From Synechococcus sp. CBW1002 (GTDB lineage Bacteria; Cyanobacteriota; Cyanobacteriia; PCC-6307; Cyanobiaceae), in assembly GCF_015840915.1 (NCBI RefSeq), contig NZ_CP060398.1, positions 1,116,001 through 1,180,000 on the forward strand: a stretch of 64,000 nucleotides of DNA, read 5' to 3'. The position numbers and the translations under genes were made by a program. Under the pieces are notes generated by a model that saw only the letters and a program-made list of their open reading frames with translations, did no database searches and was not told the origin of the DNA. Below are positions 18,965-27,239 of the stretch, one piece after another. Each line of letters opens with the position of its first letter. Within the stretch, counting starts at the first letter, position 1.

Positions 18965-21900
18965 ATGCCCCGCGCCACAGCCTCTGCCAGCCCCGCGGCA
19001 ACAGCAGCGGCCCCGAACGGCGCCACCAGTGCCAGCGAGGCTGCCCTCACCCTTAACGGCGGCAGCCTTGAGGATGTGATCCGGGTGCGGGGCGCCAGGC
19101 AGCACAACCTCAAGAACGTCGATCTCACGATTCCGCGCAATCGCCTGGTGGTGTTCACCGGCGTGAGCGGCAGCGGCAAGAGCTCGCTGGCCTTCGACAC
19201 GATCTTCGCCGAAGGGCAGCGCCGCTACGTCGAGAGCCTCTCGGCCTACGCGCGCCAGTTCCTCGGCCAGGTGGACAAGCCGGATGTGGATGCGATCGAG
19301 GGGCTCTCGCCGGCGATCTCGATCGATCAGAAATCCACCAGCCACAATCCCCGCTCCACCGTGGGCACGGTGACCGAGATTCAGGACTATCTGCGCCTGT
19401 TGTTCGGTCGGGCTGGTGAGCCCCACTGCCCCCAGTGCGACCGCTCGATCCGGCCCCAGACCATCGACGAGATGGTCGACCAGATCCTCACCCTTCCCGA
19501 GGGCACCCGCTACCAGCTGCTGGCGCCGGTGGTGCGGGGCAAGAAGGGCACCCACGTGAAGCTGCTGGGGGGCCTGGTGGCGGAGGGCTTCGCGCGGGTG
19601 CGGATCAACGGCGAGGTGCGCGAACTGGCCGACAACATCGAGCTCGACAAGAACCACGCCCACCACATCGAGGTGGTGGTCGACCGGCTCGTGGCCCGCG
19701 ATGGCATCCAGGAGCGGCTCACCGATTCGCTGCGCACGGCCCTGAAGCGCGGCGACGGTCTGTCCCTGGTGGAGGTGGTGCCCAAGACCGGCGAGGAGCT
19801 GCCGGAGGGGCTGGAGCGGGAGCGCCTCTATTCGGAGAACTTCGCCTGCCCGGTGCATGGCGCCGTGATGGAGGAGCTCTCGCCGCGGCTGTTCTCCTTC
19901 AACAGCCCCTATGGCGCCTGTCCGGATTGCCATGGCCTCGGCCACCTGCGCCAGTTCACCGAGGATCGGGTGGTGCCGGATCCGTCGCTGCCGGTCTATG
20001 CGGCGATCGCACCCTGGAGCGACAAAGACAGCTCCTACTACTTCTCCCTGCTCTACTCGGTGGGGGAGGCCTTCGGTTTCGAGATCAAGCTGCCCTGGAG
20101 CGAACTCAGCCAGGAGCAGCGCCAGGTGCTGCTGCATGGCAGCAGCGAGCCGATCCCGATCCAGGCCGACAGCCGCTACCGCAAGAGCCAGACCTACGAG
20201 CGTCCCTTCGAGGGCATCCTGCCGATCCTGGAGCGGCAGCTGCGCGATGCCAGCGGTGAGGCGGTGCGGCAGAAACTGGAGAAGTACCTCGAACTGGTGC
20301 CCTGCTCCACCTGCCAGGGGCTGCGGCTGCGGCCCGAGGCCCTGGCGGTGCGGGTGGGTCCGTACCGGATCCACGAGCTCACCAGCACCAGCGTGGGCGA
20401 GAGCCTGGCCCGGATCGAGGCGCTGATGGGGGTGGGGGCCAGTGCCGGGGCGCCGCCGCTGCTCAGCCCCCGCCAGATCCAGATCGGCGACCTGGTGCTG
20501 CGGGAGATTCGCATGCGCCTCAAGTTCCTGCTCGATGTGGGGCTCGACTACCTCAGCCTCGACCGCCCGGCCATGACCCTTTCGGGCGGGGAGGCCCAGC
20601 GCATCCGCCTCGCCACCCAGATCGGTGCCGGCCTCACCGGCGTGCTCTACGTGCTGGATGAGCCGAGCATCGGCCTGCACCAGCGGGACAACGATCGCCT
20701 GCTGGCCACCCTGCTGAAGCTGCGGGATCTGGGCAACACCCTGATCGTGGTGGAACACGACGAGGACACGATCCGCGCCGCCGACTATGTGGTGGACATC
20801 GGTCCCGGCGCCGGGGTGCACGGCGGCCGCATCGTGTCCGAGGGAGGTCTTGAGCAGCTGCTGGCGGCGGAGGATTCACTCACCGGCGCCTACCTCAGCG
20901 GCAGGCGCTCGATTCCCACCCCCGCGGAGCGCCGCCAGGCCTGCACCCGCCAGCTCACCCTGGTGAACTGCCGCCGCAACAACCTGGACGACATCAGCGT
21001 TGAGATCCCACTGGGGCGGCTGGTGTGCGTGACCGGTGTGAGCGGCAGCGGCAAGAGCACCCTGGTCAATGAGCTGCTCCATCCGGCCTTGGAGCACAAG
21101 CTCGGCCTGAAGGTGCCTTTCCCCTCGGGGCTGGAGTCGCTGAAGGGGATGAAGTCGATCGACAAGGTGATCGTGATCGACCAGAGCCCGATCGGTCGCA
21201 CGCCCCGGTCCAATCCAGCCACCTATACCGGCGCGTTTGATCCGATCCGCCAGGTGTTCGCGGCCACGGTGGAGGCCAAGGCGCGGGGCTACCAGGTGGG
21301 TCAGTTCAGCTTCAACGTCAAAGGTGGGCGCTGCGAGGCCTGCAGTGGGCAGGGCGTCAATGTGATCGAGATGAACTTCCTGCCGGATGTGTATGTGCAG
21401 TGCGACGTCTGCAAGGGGGCGCGCTACAACCGCGAGACCCTGCAGGTGACCTACAAGGGCTTCACCATCGCCGATGTGCTGCAGATGACGGTGGAGCAGG
21501 CTGCCGATGTGTTCTCCGCTATCCCCCAGGCGGCGGATCGATTGCGCACCCTGGTGGATGTGGGTCTGGGCTACATCAAGCTCGGCCAGCCGGCGCCCAC
21601 CCTCTCTGGTGGGGAAGCGCAGCGGGTGAAGCTCGCCACCGAGCTCTCCAAACGTGCCACCGGGAAAACGCTCTATCTGATCGATGAACCCACCACTGGC
21701 CTGAGCTTCTACGACGTGCACAAGCTGATGGACGTGATGCAGCGGCTGGTGGACAAGGGCAATTCAATCCTGGTGATCGAGCACAACCTCGATGTGATCC
21801 GCTGTGCCGACTGGATCATCGACCTCGGGCCTGAAGGGGGCGACAAGGGCGGTGAGATCGTGGTCTGCGGCACCCCGGAGGAGGTGGCGGAACATCCCAC

Positions 21901-21967
21901 CAGTCACACCGGCCGGTACCTCAAGCAGGTGCTGGAGCAGCATCCCCCTGTGGAGGTGGCTGCCTGA
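18965..21967 (+). CDS. uvrA: excinuclease ABC subunit A
   Basis: 1000 residues with the ATG at 18965 (MPRATASAS); 16 more codons are open upstream. UvrA is the damage-sensing ATPase dimer of nucleotide excision repair. Two ABC modules are visible, each with a Walker A (VSGSGKSS near the start, VSGSGKST near residue 695) and a signature TLSGGEAQRIRLA / TLSGGEAQRVKLA. Zinc-finger cysteine pairs occur in ACPDCHGLG, CSTCQG, RCEACSGQG and QCDVCKG. The N-terminal 40 residues are low-complexity A, S and T. Confidence 0.97.
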   Translation: MPRATASASPAATAAAPNGATSASEAALTLNGGSLEDVIRVRGARQHNLKNVDLTIPRNRLVVFTGVSGSGKSSLAFDTIFAEGQRRYVESLSAYARQFLGQVDKPDVDAIEGLSPAISIDQKSTSHNPRSTVGTVTEIQDYLRLLFGRAGEPHCPQCDRSIRPQTIDEMVDQILTLPEGTRYQLLAPVVRGKKGTHVKLLGGLVAEGFARVRINGEVRELADNIELDKNHAHHIEVVVDRLVARDGIQERLTDSLRTALKRGDGLSLVEVVPKTGEELPEGLERERLYSENFACPVHGAVMEELSPRLFSFNSPYGACPDCHGLGHLRQFTEDRVVPDPSLPVYAAIAPWSDKDSSYYFSLLYSVGEAFGFEIKLPWSELSQEQRQVLLHGSSEPIPIQADSRYRKSQTYERPFEGILPILERQLRDASGEAVRQKLEKYLELVPCSTCQGLRLRPEALAVRVGPYRIHELTSTSVGESLARIEALMGVGASAGAPPLLSPRQIQIGDLVLREIRMRLKFLLDVGLDYLSLDRPAMTLSGGEAQRIRLATQIGAGLTGVLYVLDEPSIGLHQRDNDRLLATLLKLRDLGNTLIVVEHDEDTIRAADYVVDIGPGAGVHGGRIVSEGGLEQLLAAEDSLTGAYLSGRRSIPTPAERRQACTRQLTLVNCRRNNLDDISVEIPLGRLVCVTGVSGSGKSTLVNELLHPALEHKLGLKVPFPSGLESLKGMKSIDKVIVIDQSPIGRTPRSNPATYTGAFDPIRQVFAATVEAKARGYQVGQFSFNVKGGRCEACSGQGVNVIEMNFLPDVYVQCDVCKGARYNRETLQVTYKGFTIADVLQMTVEQAADVFSAIPQAADRLRTLVDVGLGYIKLGQPAPTLSGGEAQRVKLATELSKRATGKTLYLIDEPTTGLSFYDVHKLMDVMQRLVDKGNSILVIEHNLDVIRCADWIIDLGPEGGDKGGEIVVCGTPEEVAEHPTSHTGRYLKQVLEQHPPVEVAA

Positions 21968-22011
21968 TCGTTGGCTGCCTGGCGGTTGGATGTGCCGGTG
22001 ATTCCTGCCTG

Positions 22012-22930
22012 TCAGACAGGGATACGAGCGGGATAGACCGTCATCGTCTGGCTGACGCCCTTGAGGGGCACCTCATGTTTTTCCTGGATTAGATCGCGGG
22101 ATTCCGTGAGGTTGTCCCAGACGGCCTGGCTGATCAGGATGTCGCAATTGAAATTCCTGGTCTTGCGCTCAATTCGGCTGGCGATATTCACGCAATCACC
22201 CACAAGCCCGAAGCGCAGGTCGTCTACCGGGCCAGTGTTCTCCACGACGGTGGGTCCGTAATGGATGCCGATGCCAACGTCAACAGAGCGATTGAATTCC
22301 TTTCGGAGTGCTTCGGAGAGCACGAGGATTCTTTTGCGGATTGCAAAGGCGGTTTTCACAGCATCTTCGCAATAGGATCCTGAATCGGTTTCCTGGATGC
22401 CGAATACACAGCTCAGTTCGTCGCCAACCCAGAGGTTGATCGTTCCATGGTTTTAGACAATCTCCTCCTTCAGTGCCGTGAAATAGCGATTCAGGATATA
22501 CACCAAGTCGAACGCGGGAATGCTTTCTGAAAGGGGGGTGAATCCTTTGAGATCCACGAACAGGATCGCCAGGGATCGAACAACGCCTAACCCCCCCCTG
22601 TTTGGCTTTTCGTTTTTCCGCTTTCCTCTCCCCGGGAGGTTTGATCAGTCGCTTGATCTTCACCTTTCCTCTGTCGCGAAATCTCGTCGCACAGCCCAGC
22701 CGTATGTTATCCGGCCAGTGGAGGCGCTCGGCAATGCGTGCTTCCTCAGGGGTTCTTGGCTCCAGATAATCCAGCCCTTCGAGAACCTCAACCTTGCAGG
22801 AGCTGCAGATGGTTTTTCCTCCGCATGCCGAAACCATTTCGATATCGGATTCGATCGCGATATCGAGCAGCGTCTTGTCCGGGTGATGCCAGGGAGTGCT
22901 CAGCTGAGCGCATGCCCAGTTGATCTCCAT
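22012..22930 (-). pseudogene. broken ferredoxin-adenylate cyclase fusion gene
   Basis: From the ATG at 22930 the first ~110 residues form an adrenodoxin-type 2Fe-2S ferredoxin: C-x5-C-x2-C in SACGGKTICSSCKVEV and a fourth cysteine in LGCATR. A class III nucleotide cyclase follows in another frame: LAILFVDLKGFTPLSES, WVGDELSCVFG and LVGDCVNIASRIE. The frame changes at a run of eight G (minus strand, 22591-22598); seven would restore it. An in-frame TAA also interrupts the cyclase at 22453-22455, between EEIV and NHGTINLWVG. With two lesions it is probably dead, though sequencing error or phase variation at the G tract cannot be excluded. GC is lower than in neighbouring genes. Confidence 0.85.
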
Positions 22931-22954
22931 GCGCGATAGAGTGTTTTAGCAATT

Positions 22955-23560
22955 CTAGTTCAACTCTCCTCCTCTTGTCTCTGGCTCCGGCGCCGGGGGA
23001 TCCCACGGTCTGCGCAGAACGCGGCGGACCATCGGAATGAAGGTCTCGATTGGTTCTTGGGGATAGTCCGGATCGAATGAGACCTCGTCGTACAGGGCGC
23101 AGAATTCAGCGGTGTAGGCGAAGTGCGGGCTCTCCCGGTAGGCCTCCCGGCCGTTCGGGTCGATGCCCACCTTGCTGCCGTAGAAGTAGGTCTGGAACAC
23201 CGGATGGTGGGCGAGCATCCAGTGGTTCTCCTCCCGGATGAACGGCTTGAGGATGGCGGCGATCACCTCACCGTGATTGAGGGGGCCGAGTGCCTCCCCC
23301 ACGTCGTGCAGCAGGGCCACCACCACGGTTTCCTCGTCGCGGCCGTCCCGCAGGGCCCGGGTCGCCGCCTGCAGGGAATGGGTGCGGCGATCCACGGGAT
23401 AGGCCTCGTCCCCGCCCAGCCTCTCCAGCAGATCGAGCAGCAGATCCGGGAGCTGCAGCAGGTTCTGCTCATGCACCGTGCGCAGCAGCCGGAAATCGTC
23501 CGGGCTCATCTCGTCCATGCGGTGGAACCGCATGCGCTCGCCCTGCGGCGTTGGCTCCAT
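22955..23560 (-). CDS. HD-domain enzyme, PhnZ/mixed-valent diiron oxygenase-like
   Basis: 201 residues from the ATG at 23560; an ATG at 23581 would add seven. Candidate metal ligands are H61, H85-D86, H96 and H118/H119, with a tyrosine at Y54 and a late aspartate in EFCALYDEVSFDPDYP. This pattern and length resemble the small HD oxygenases related to PhnZ and myo-inositol oxygenase more than HD phosphohydrolases, but that is inference. It lies 24 bases upstream of the broken cyclase gene on the same strand. Confidence 0.7.
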   Translation of the reverse strand: MEPTPQGERMRFHRMDEMSPDDFRLLRTVHEQNLLQLPDLLLDLLERLGGDEAYPVDRRTHSLQAATRALRDGRDEETVVVALLHDVGEALGPLNHGEVIAAILKPFIREENHWMLAHHPVFQTYFYGSKVGIDPNGREAYRESPHFAYTAEFCALYDEVSFDPDYPQEPIETFIPMVRRVLRRPWDPPAPEPETRGGELN

Positions 23561-23710
23561 GGTCTGCGGAAGTACCCTCATCCTCACCCTATGGAGCAGG
23601 CCTCCCACCGGGTGGAGGGAGCTGTGAACAGTCCCATGGCGTTCGGACGCTCCGGTGCCACCATCCAGGGATCCAGGCACGCGGATGCCCGCTTCCGGAG
23701 CCAGTTCCCC

Positions 23711-24193
23711 ATGTCCTATCGACAGGCCGACGAACCCCTCCGCTGGCGGTGGCGTTACCGCGGCACCGGCACCAGTACAGGCAGTGGCAATGGCGAACGC
23801 ATCCGGGCCCAGGGCCGCTTCCTCACCGATCGGGACCCCGACGGGGATGGCTTCCACGAAATTCTGCGCATCCGTGGCCAGCGCAACGGGGACCGGATCA
23901 CCGGGCTGGTGCCCGCTGGCACCTCCATCCCCGGTAATGCCCCCTACACCGGCGACAACCTCGTGCGCTACGAGCCCCGGCGCTTGCCGGAGGGGCGGAA
24001 GAGCGATCCCCAGCTGACCCAGAGCGGCATCCAGTTCGCCCTGGCGGATGGCACCTACTCGAACGTGTTCCACGCCGGCTTCCTCACTCCGCCCACGGGC
24101 CTGGACTTTCATTCCGTGCCGCCCTTCCCCCAGGGGCCCACGCCCCCCAACAGTGAATCTCCCGTGCTGTTCCGTGCCTGGGTCGTGGGTTGA
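23711..24193 (+). CDS. uncharacterised protein with cyanobacterial secreted-protein domain
   Basis: 160 residues from the ATG at 23711, chosen for the GGAG ten bases upstream; ATGs at 23636 and 23591 are in frame. The sequence has GRFLTDRDPDGDGFHEI, RITGLVPAGTSIPGNAPYTG and GIQFALADGTYSNVF. These resemble a repeated region in cyanobacterial PEP-CTERM surface proteins (T-G-L, N-x-P-Y, LADGTYSN), but no signal peptide or PEP-CTERM tail is seen. It is divergent from the HD-domain gene. Function unknown. Confidence 0.55.
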   Translation: MSYRQADEPLRWRWRYRGTGTSTGSGNGERIRAQGRFLTDRDPDGDGFHEILRIRGQRNGDRITGLVPAGTSIPGNAPYTGDNLVRYEPRRLPEGRKSDPQLTQSGIQFALADGTYSNVFHAGFLTPPTGLDFHSVPPFPQGPTPPNSESPVLFRAWVVG

Positions 24194-24227
24194 CGCCTTC
24201 CGGTGCGGTGTGCGGTAACTGGGGAGT

Positions 24228-25355
24228 TCAGGGGGCGAGCGTGCTGCGGTAGCTCCTCACTTCCGTGGGGACATGCCGGATCGTGGTGGTGACTGTGCCG
24301 AGGCCACTCTTCTCCAGCACCTGACTCAATTCCCCGTGCAGCTGATCCAGGATCTGATCATCGAGCAGGCTGGATGGGGCATAGAGCTGGAAGTCGACCT
24401 TCACCCCTTTGGAATTTGTCTGGACGCTCAGATTCTTGAGCTGAATCACTTCGCGGTAGTGGGGATACCGCTCCCACAGTTTCGCGATCTGGCTGTCGAT
24501 CCTTTTCTCCAGGATGAATTCCCCCATCGCTCCACTCAAGGGCCCGCTCACCACGGCCAGCAGGAGCCCCAGAGACACCAGGCTCACCCCCGCCCGTCGC
24601 CAGTGGCCGTACCGCTGCCACAGGAAGACGAGGGATGCGGCCACGGTGATGCCGATCAGGTTGGCGCAGAAGAGCAGCAGGGCTCCCGTTGTGACCTGAT
24701 TGCCGATCCCGATGGGTACGGCGGTTTCCACCGAGACGCCGATGTCGTCGTGCAGGCCGAGGCCGATTCCTGCGACACACAGCGGCGGGACCAGGGCCAC
24801 GGCGATCGCGACGCCTGCGATGGAATTGGCGATCTTGGGCCTGGTCAGGGAGAAGGCGCCGGCGGCACCGGCCGCCAGTGCGATGCCGAGATCCACGATG
24901 TTGGGTGTGGTGCGGGCGATGATTTCCTGGCTGAGGATCGTGGTCGGCACCGCTTCATCCAGAGCCCAGGCCAGAAGCATCACCGTGGCACTGCCCAGCA
25001 GAATCGTGACCAGGGAGCGTTGAATGAGGATCCCGTCGGAGGTGCTGATCCCGAAGGCACAACTCAGGATCGGATTCATCAACGGAGCCACGATCATGGC
25101 CCCGATCACCACAGCCGGGCTGTCGACCAGAAGCCCCAGTGTTGCAATGATCGTGGACGTGATCAGCAATACAAAGAACGACAGGCTTGGAAAGGAGGAT
25201 TCCACCCTGTCTTCCTGCAGGGAGTCATGGCTGATCGGCGGCTCTGCTGGGGTGTTCCGGCTTCGGCGAAGGCCTCCGAGGAACTTCAGAGCGCGTGGGG
25301 GAAGTGTCACGAAGCCGCTGAGTTTCTGTTTCGCAGTGTGGTCGGGATGATCCAC
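24228..25355 (-). CDS. DUF389 family membrane protein (copy A)
   Basis: 375 residues from a GTG at 25355, which avoids most overlap with the divergent gene at 25372. At least six membrane segments are visible between residues about 55 and 280. The DUF389 core is clear: IATLGLLVDSPAVVIGAMIV, then APLMNPIL, and IAVALVPPLCVAGIGLG. A soluble C-terminal domain of about 90 residues follows. The family is widespread with no settled function. A second member is encoded at 32688. Confidence 0.85.
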   Translation of the reverse strand: MDHPDHTAKQKLSGFVTLPPRALKFLGGLRRSRNTPAEPPISHDSLQEDRVESSFPSLSFFVLLITSTIIATLGLLVDSPAVVIGAMIVAPLMNPILSCAFGISTSDGILIQRSLVTILLGSATVMLLAWALDEAVPTTILSQEIIARTTPNIVDLGIALAAGAAGAFSLTRPKIANSIAGVAIAVALVPPLCVAGIGLGLHDDIGVSVETAVPIGIGNQVTTGALLLFCANLIGITVAASLVFLWQRYGHWRRAGVSLVSLGLLLAVVSGPLSGAMGEFILEKRIDSQIAKLWERYPHYREVIQLKNLSVQTNSKGVKVDFQLYAPSSLLDDQILDQLHGELSQVLEKSGLGTVTTTIRHVPTEVRSYRSTLAP

Positions 25356-25371
25356 TCCTGACCACAGCAAG

Positions 25372-26166
25372 ATGCCGTTGCGCTCCCTCTCCCCGCAGCA
25401 GACCAGAAACGCCCTTCTGGTGGGGTTCGCCGGTTTTCTCGCCACTGCCCTCTACCTCTGGTCCGGGCCTGCGGTAGCGGCCGAACAGGGCTTCTATCTG
25501 GTGTACGGAGCCGTGCGCAGCCTGCTGCCCAGCCGGGATGCCTCCCTGCAGGCGGCCCAGGCACGGCTGCTGGGCACGGCCTTCGGCGGGGTGGTGGTGT
25601 TCCTGGTGATGCTCGCCTTCCGCGACTGGCTCGCCATGGGGGTGGCCTACGTGCTGATTCATCGGATCGGTCGGCGCTGCGGCTTCAGCAGCGCCACCCT
25701 TGTGAACGCGGGGGTGATGGTGGTGCTCCTGCTCGGTGTGCCCGCCTACGGGGCCATGGGGTTCCGCTATGTCTTCGATCGCACCCTCTGGCATGCCCTG
25801 GGCCTCGGGATCGGTATGGCCGTGGAGCGTCTGTTCTGGCCGGATGCGCCGCTGCAGCGCCTGATCACCAGCGAACGGGCTCTGGTGCAGCGGCTGCACG
25901 ATCTGCTGGCCGGCCGCCAGGTTTGCTCGGCCGAGTCCCTGATCGCCAGCTATGCGGAGCACCGGGCGGTCCGCTCGGAGGTTCTGCGGGGCAGCGAGGC
26001 GGCTCTGCTGCAGTCCCCCTCCTACCGCGATCGCCACGACTGCCTCGAGATCGCCCTGCGCCACGCCGTGGCCATGCTGCGCGGCCCCACGGTGCTCAAG
26101 ACCCTGGATGAACGGGCCTGCCGGGAGGCCCTGGGGCGCTACGGCACCTTCCCGGAGCTGGCCTGA
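25372..26166 (+). CDS. FUSC-type membrane protein, first of pair
   Basis: 264 residues. Five or so hydrophobic segments fill residues 14-155 (TRNALLVGFAGFLATALYLW, GVVVFLVMLAFRDWLAMGVA, VMVVLLLGVPAYGAMG), followed by a soluble helical region. The layout fits the fusaric-acid-resistance / aromatic acid exporter superfamily, where a membrane half is joined to a cytoplasmic half. The next gene starts two bases after this stop and is of the same kind, so the two probably work together. Substrate unknown. Confidence 0.7.
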   Translation: MPLRSLSPQQTRNALLVGFAGFLATALYLWSGPAVAAEQGFYLVYGAVRSLLPSRDASLQAAQARLLGTAFGGVVVFLVMLAFRDWLAMGVAYVLIHRIGRRCGFSSATLVNAGVMVVLLLGVPAYGAMGFRYVFDRTLWHALGLGIGMAVERLFWPDAPLQRLITSERALVQRLHDLLAGRQVCSAESLIASYAEHRAVRSEVLRGSEAALLQSPSYRDRHDCLEIALRHAVAMLRGPTVLKTLDERACREALGRYGTFPELA

Positions 26167-26168
26167 GC

Positions 26169-27200
26169 ATGGCCTCCTCCCCCTCGTCGTCCTCGCCCGC
26201 GCCCCTGGCGCTGATCCTCCGCAACGGCAGCGTGCTGGCGCTGCTGATGGCCGCCGCCGCCTTCCTGCGCCTGCCCGAGGGGCTGTTCCTGGCGCTGGGG
26301 GCCCTCACGGTGCTCGAGTCCGACCTCGGCCAGGGCGTGCTGGCCGGCCGGGAGCGCCTGCTCGGCACCCTCTGCGGCCTGGTGGCGGTGGTGATCGCGG
26401 CCGGCGCCCTCGGCGGCGCACCGCTGCCCCTGGCGATCTTCGGGGGGCTCACCCTGGTGCGTCTGTTCAGCTTCGCGGCGGGCCTGCGCAGCGGCTACAT
26501 CGTGGGCGGGCAGGTGGTGGCGGGGAGCCTGCTCCACCACGGCCTCGAGCGGTGGCCCTATGCCCTGTTCCGCACGGTCACCACCCTGCTGGGGGTGGGG
26601 ATCGGCATTCTCGTGTCGCGGCACATCTACAGCCAGCGCAGCCTGCTGCTCTGGCAGGCCGACTGCCGCCAGTGGCTGCTCGACCTGGCCGATGCCCTCG
26701 AGCGTGTGGCCCTGACCCAGCACTCGGAGGAGCCCTATCTGCGGATGCGGGAGCGGCGCGATGGCCTGCGCCGGCGCCTGCCGCAGCTGGCGGCCGAGCA
26801 GGGGGTGCTCCATCTCAGCGGCGAGGATCCCCTCAACCTGGCGCAGGATCTGCTGCTCCAGGCCGGCACGGTGCTCAGCTGTGCCCGCGATCTCCACCCC
26901 ATCCTTGCCGCGGCCGGGCCCGGCTCCGCCGCGGCCACCTTCCCCTGGGCTCCCCTGATCAGCTGTGGGGCGGCCCACTTGCGCGCCTCTGCCTGCGGCT
27001 CCGATGGGCGCCGCAGCCGCCGGGATCTGCAGGCTCTGCGGCAGCGGCTGCAGCGCCAGCTGGAGGATCAGCCCCCCTCAGGCGAAGGCGAGCTGCTGCT
27101 CTGCAGCCGCCTGCTGATGCTCAGCGATGCCCTGCTCAGCCTGCGCAGACTTCCCGCTGGGGCCCGGCCTGCCCTGGCCGGCCCGGTCCGCGCTCCTTAG
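26169..27200 (+). CDS. FUSC-type membrane protein, second of pair
   Basis: 343 residues. Residues 14-150 are strongly hydrophobic with several membrane segments (VLALLMAAAAFLRLPEGLFL, LCGLVAVVIAAGALGG, VTTLLGVGIGILVSRHIYSQ), then a long helical cytoplasmic region rich in L, R, Q and E. It resembles FUSC/ArAE exporters and is translated right after its partner at 25372. The phospholipase-D-like gene follows within 40 bases. Confidence 0.75.
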   Translation: MASSPSSSSPAPLALILRNGSVLALLMAAAAFLRLPEGLFLALGALTVLESDLGQGVLAGRERLLGTLCGLVAVVIAAGALGGAPLPLAIFGGLTLVRLFSFAAGLRSGYIVGGQVVAGSLLHHGLERWPYALFRTVTTLLGVGIGILVSRHIYSQRSLLLWQADCRQWLLDLADALERVALTQHSEEPYLRMRERRDGLRRRLPQLAAEQGVLHLSGEDPLNLAQDLLLQAGTVLSCARDLHPILAAAGPGSAAATFPWAPLISCGAAHLRASACGSDGRRSRRDLQALRQRLQRQLEDQPPSGEGELLLCSRLLMLSDALLSLRRLPAGARPALAGPVRAP

Positions 27201-27239
27201 CCTGAGATCCCAGTGGCAGGAGTGTCTCCGGCCTCGTCC

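Noticed and set aside
18950-20821. 623-codon minus-strand frame in uvrA
   Set aside because: Antisense shadow of uvrA; composition is dominated by H, Q, G and A.
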